Source: an uncultured bacterium
Lineage (GTDB): Bacteria; Bdellovibrionota_C; UBA2361; SZUA-149; CALKYB01
Assembly (NCBI GenBank): GCA_938022485.1
Contig: CALIEE010000069.1
Span: 1-5,486, forward strand
Length of the DNA: 5,486 nucleotides
Direction: 5' to 3'
Shown here: positions 4,763 to 5,486 of the stretch, one piece after another
Layout of the letters: each line of letters starts with the position of its first letter
How positions within the stretch are numbered: the stretch's first letter is position 1
The notes under the pieces: model-generated
Databases searched by the model: none
Told to the model about the DNA's origin: nothing
The model's input: only the letters and a program-made list of their open reading frames with translations
Program-made: the position numbers and the translations under genes

Positions 4763-5486
4763 CTACTCCGAAGGCTCTGGTTCTTTTTTGGCAGAACCTG
4801 CCTTTTCATCCTTAGCTCTTTTGCCAACTTCGCCCTTTTCGGTAATCCCAAGCTTATCCATTTTATACTTAAGAATTCTTCGACTTATACCTAAAAGCTT
4901 AGCGGCTCTTGTCTGTACGCCCCCAGCTTTTTTCAGCGCTTTAACTATTAGTTCGGTTTCGAATATTCTCTCGGCTTCCACGAATGGCATAATTCCATCA
5001 AGAACTTTATTTTTTAGTTCCACCTGTCCGCTAGTCACTTTTAGTCGAGAGGGCAAGTCTTCAGCTCCTAGCTGATCTTCAGTACTAAGAGCCAATATAC
5101 TTTCAATTACATTTTCGAGCTCCCGCACATTCCCTGGCCAAGAAAAATTCTCCATTATCTCCCAAGCCTCTTCAGTTAAAGTTGGGCGTCTGTTGTTGTA
5201 AATCGGAGCAAGTCGATTGAGGAAAAACTCTGCCAATTGCTTAATGTCAGACCGCCTCTCCCGTAACGGTGGAGCTTCCAGGGAAACTACGTTTATCCTG
5301 TAGTATAAATCTTCACGAAAACCGCCTTCCTTAATAGCTGTCTTCAGACATTTATTAGTTGCTGCAATTATTCTTACATCAACCTTTATTGGCTCGGAAC
5401 TACCAACTCGATAAAATTCTTGCTCTTGTAAAACTCTGAGCATCTTTACTTGCACTGCTGGGCTCAGCTCCCCAATTTCATCAAGA
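4763..5486 (-). CDS. NtrC-family sigma-54-dependent activator, C-terminal part (cut by right window edge)
   Basis: The last 240 residues of a bacterial enhancer-binding protein, which uses ATP hydrolysis to open promoters held by sigma-54 RNA polymerase. The visible part starts in Walker B (LDEIGEL, 1-7). It continues with RVLQEQEFYRVG (17-28), sensor I IIAATN (39-44), arginine-finger segment FREDLYYRINV (56-66), PPLRERRSDI (72-81) and sensor II SWPGNVREL (115-123). A Fis-type helix-turn-helix lies at about 174-214 (TRAAKLLGISRRILKYKMDKLGI with its preceding helix). A charged Lys/Glu tail of about 26 residues follows. Walker A, the GAFTGA loop and any receiver, PAS or GAF domain lie beyond the edge, so the signal sensed and the partner kinase are unknown. 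Tandem stops TAG-TAA end the gene. A GTG at 5455 is internal, not the start. No sigma-54 promoter was found in the window, so its targets are probably elsewhere. Confidence 0.95.
   Translation of the reverse strand, partial: LDEIGELSPAVQVKMLRVLQEQEFYRVGSSEPIKVDVRIIAATNKCLKTAIKEGGFREDLYYRINVVSLEAPPLRERRSDIKQLAEFFLNRLAPIYNNRRPTLTEEAWEIMENFSWPGNVRELENVIESILALSTEDQLGAEDLPSRLKVTSGQVELKNKVLDGIMPFVEAERIFETELIVKALKKAGGVQTRAAKLLGISRRILKYKMDKLGITEKGEVGKRAKDEKAGSAKKEPEPSE

Noticed and set aside
4788..5075. Plus-strand open frame of 95 codons
   Set aside because: Antisense shadow of the sigma-54 activator; low-complexity composition and no supporting start signal. The same applies to plus-strand frames at 1301-1492, 3440-3676 and 3944-4207.
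5453..5455. GTG as a start codon for the sigma-54 activator
   Set aside because: The Walker B motif continues in frame upstream to the window edge, so this is an internal valine and the gene is simply cut off.

Overview
The window looks like ordinary chromosomal DNA of a Gram-negative bacterium of moderate GC content. Its backbone is ispE - tRNA-Gln - prs - rplY - pth, all on the minus strand. From general knowledge this order recurs in Gammaproteobacteria and in deltaproteobacteria-like phyla (Desulfobacterota, Myxococcota, SAR324 and relatives). A membrane pyrophosphatase (hppA) next to pth and a sigma-54 activator upstream of ispE fit a deltaproteobacteria-like lineage better, but the exact phylum cannot be fixed from this sequence.

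Layout, right to left along the minus strand: the C-terminal 240 residues of an NtrC-type sigma-54 activator (cut by the right edge), a convergent plus-strand gene for a 64-residue zinc-ribbon protein, then ispE, tRNA-Gln(UUG), prs, rplY (long CTC/TL5 form), pth, and the first 187 codons of hppA (cut by the left edge). No gap exceeds 300 bases; the largest is 4321-4532 (212 bp), between the divergent ispE and zinc-ribbon genes.

The block is metabolic and translational housekeeping: IspE (MEP isoprenoid pathway, using ATP and a CDP-linked intermediate), Prs (PRPP for nucleotides, His and Trp), L25 (5S rRNA binding), Pth (recycling of peptidyl-tRNA) and HppA (energy recovery from pyrophosphate, the by-product of nucleotide, tRNA-charging and isoprenoid reactions). 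No mobile element, CRISPR array or phage gene was seen.

The least explained part is 4321-4532. It holds a nested 49-nt stem-loop ending one base before the Shine-Dalgarno of the zinc-ribbon gene, and just upstream a possible H-type pseudoknot or long dyad. Together with the small zinc-ribbon protein of unknown function, this is the best candidate in the window for an undescribed cis-regulatory RNA/protein pair; the structures are read by eye and not tested. Other points are TTG starts for pth and ispE (with an ATT alternative for ispE), and small folded elements in front of hppA and pth.
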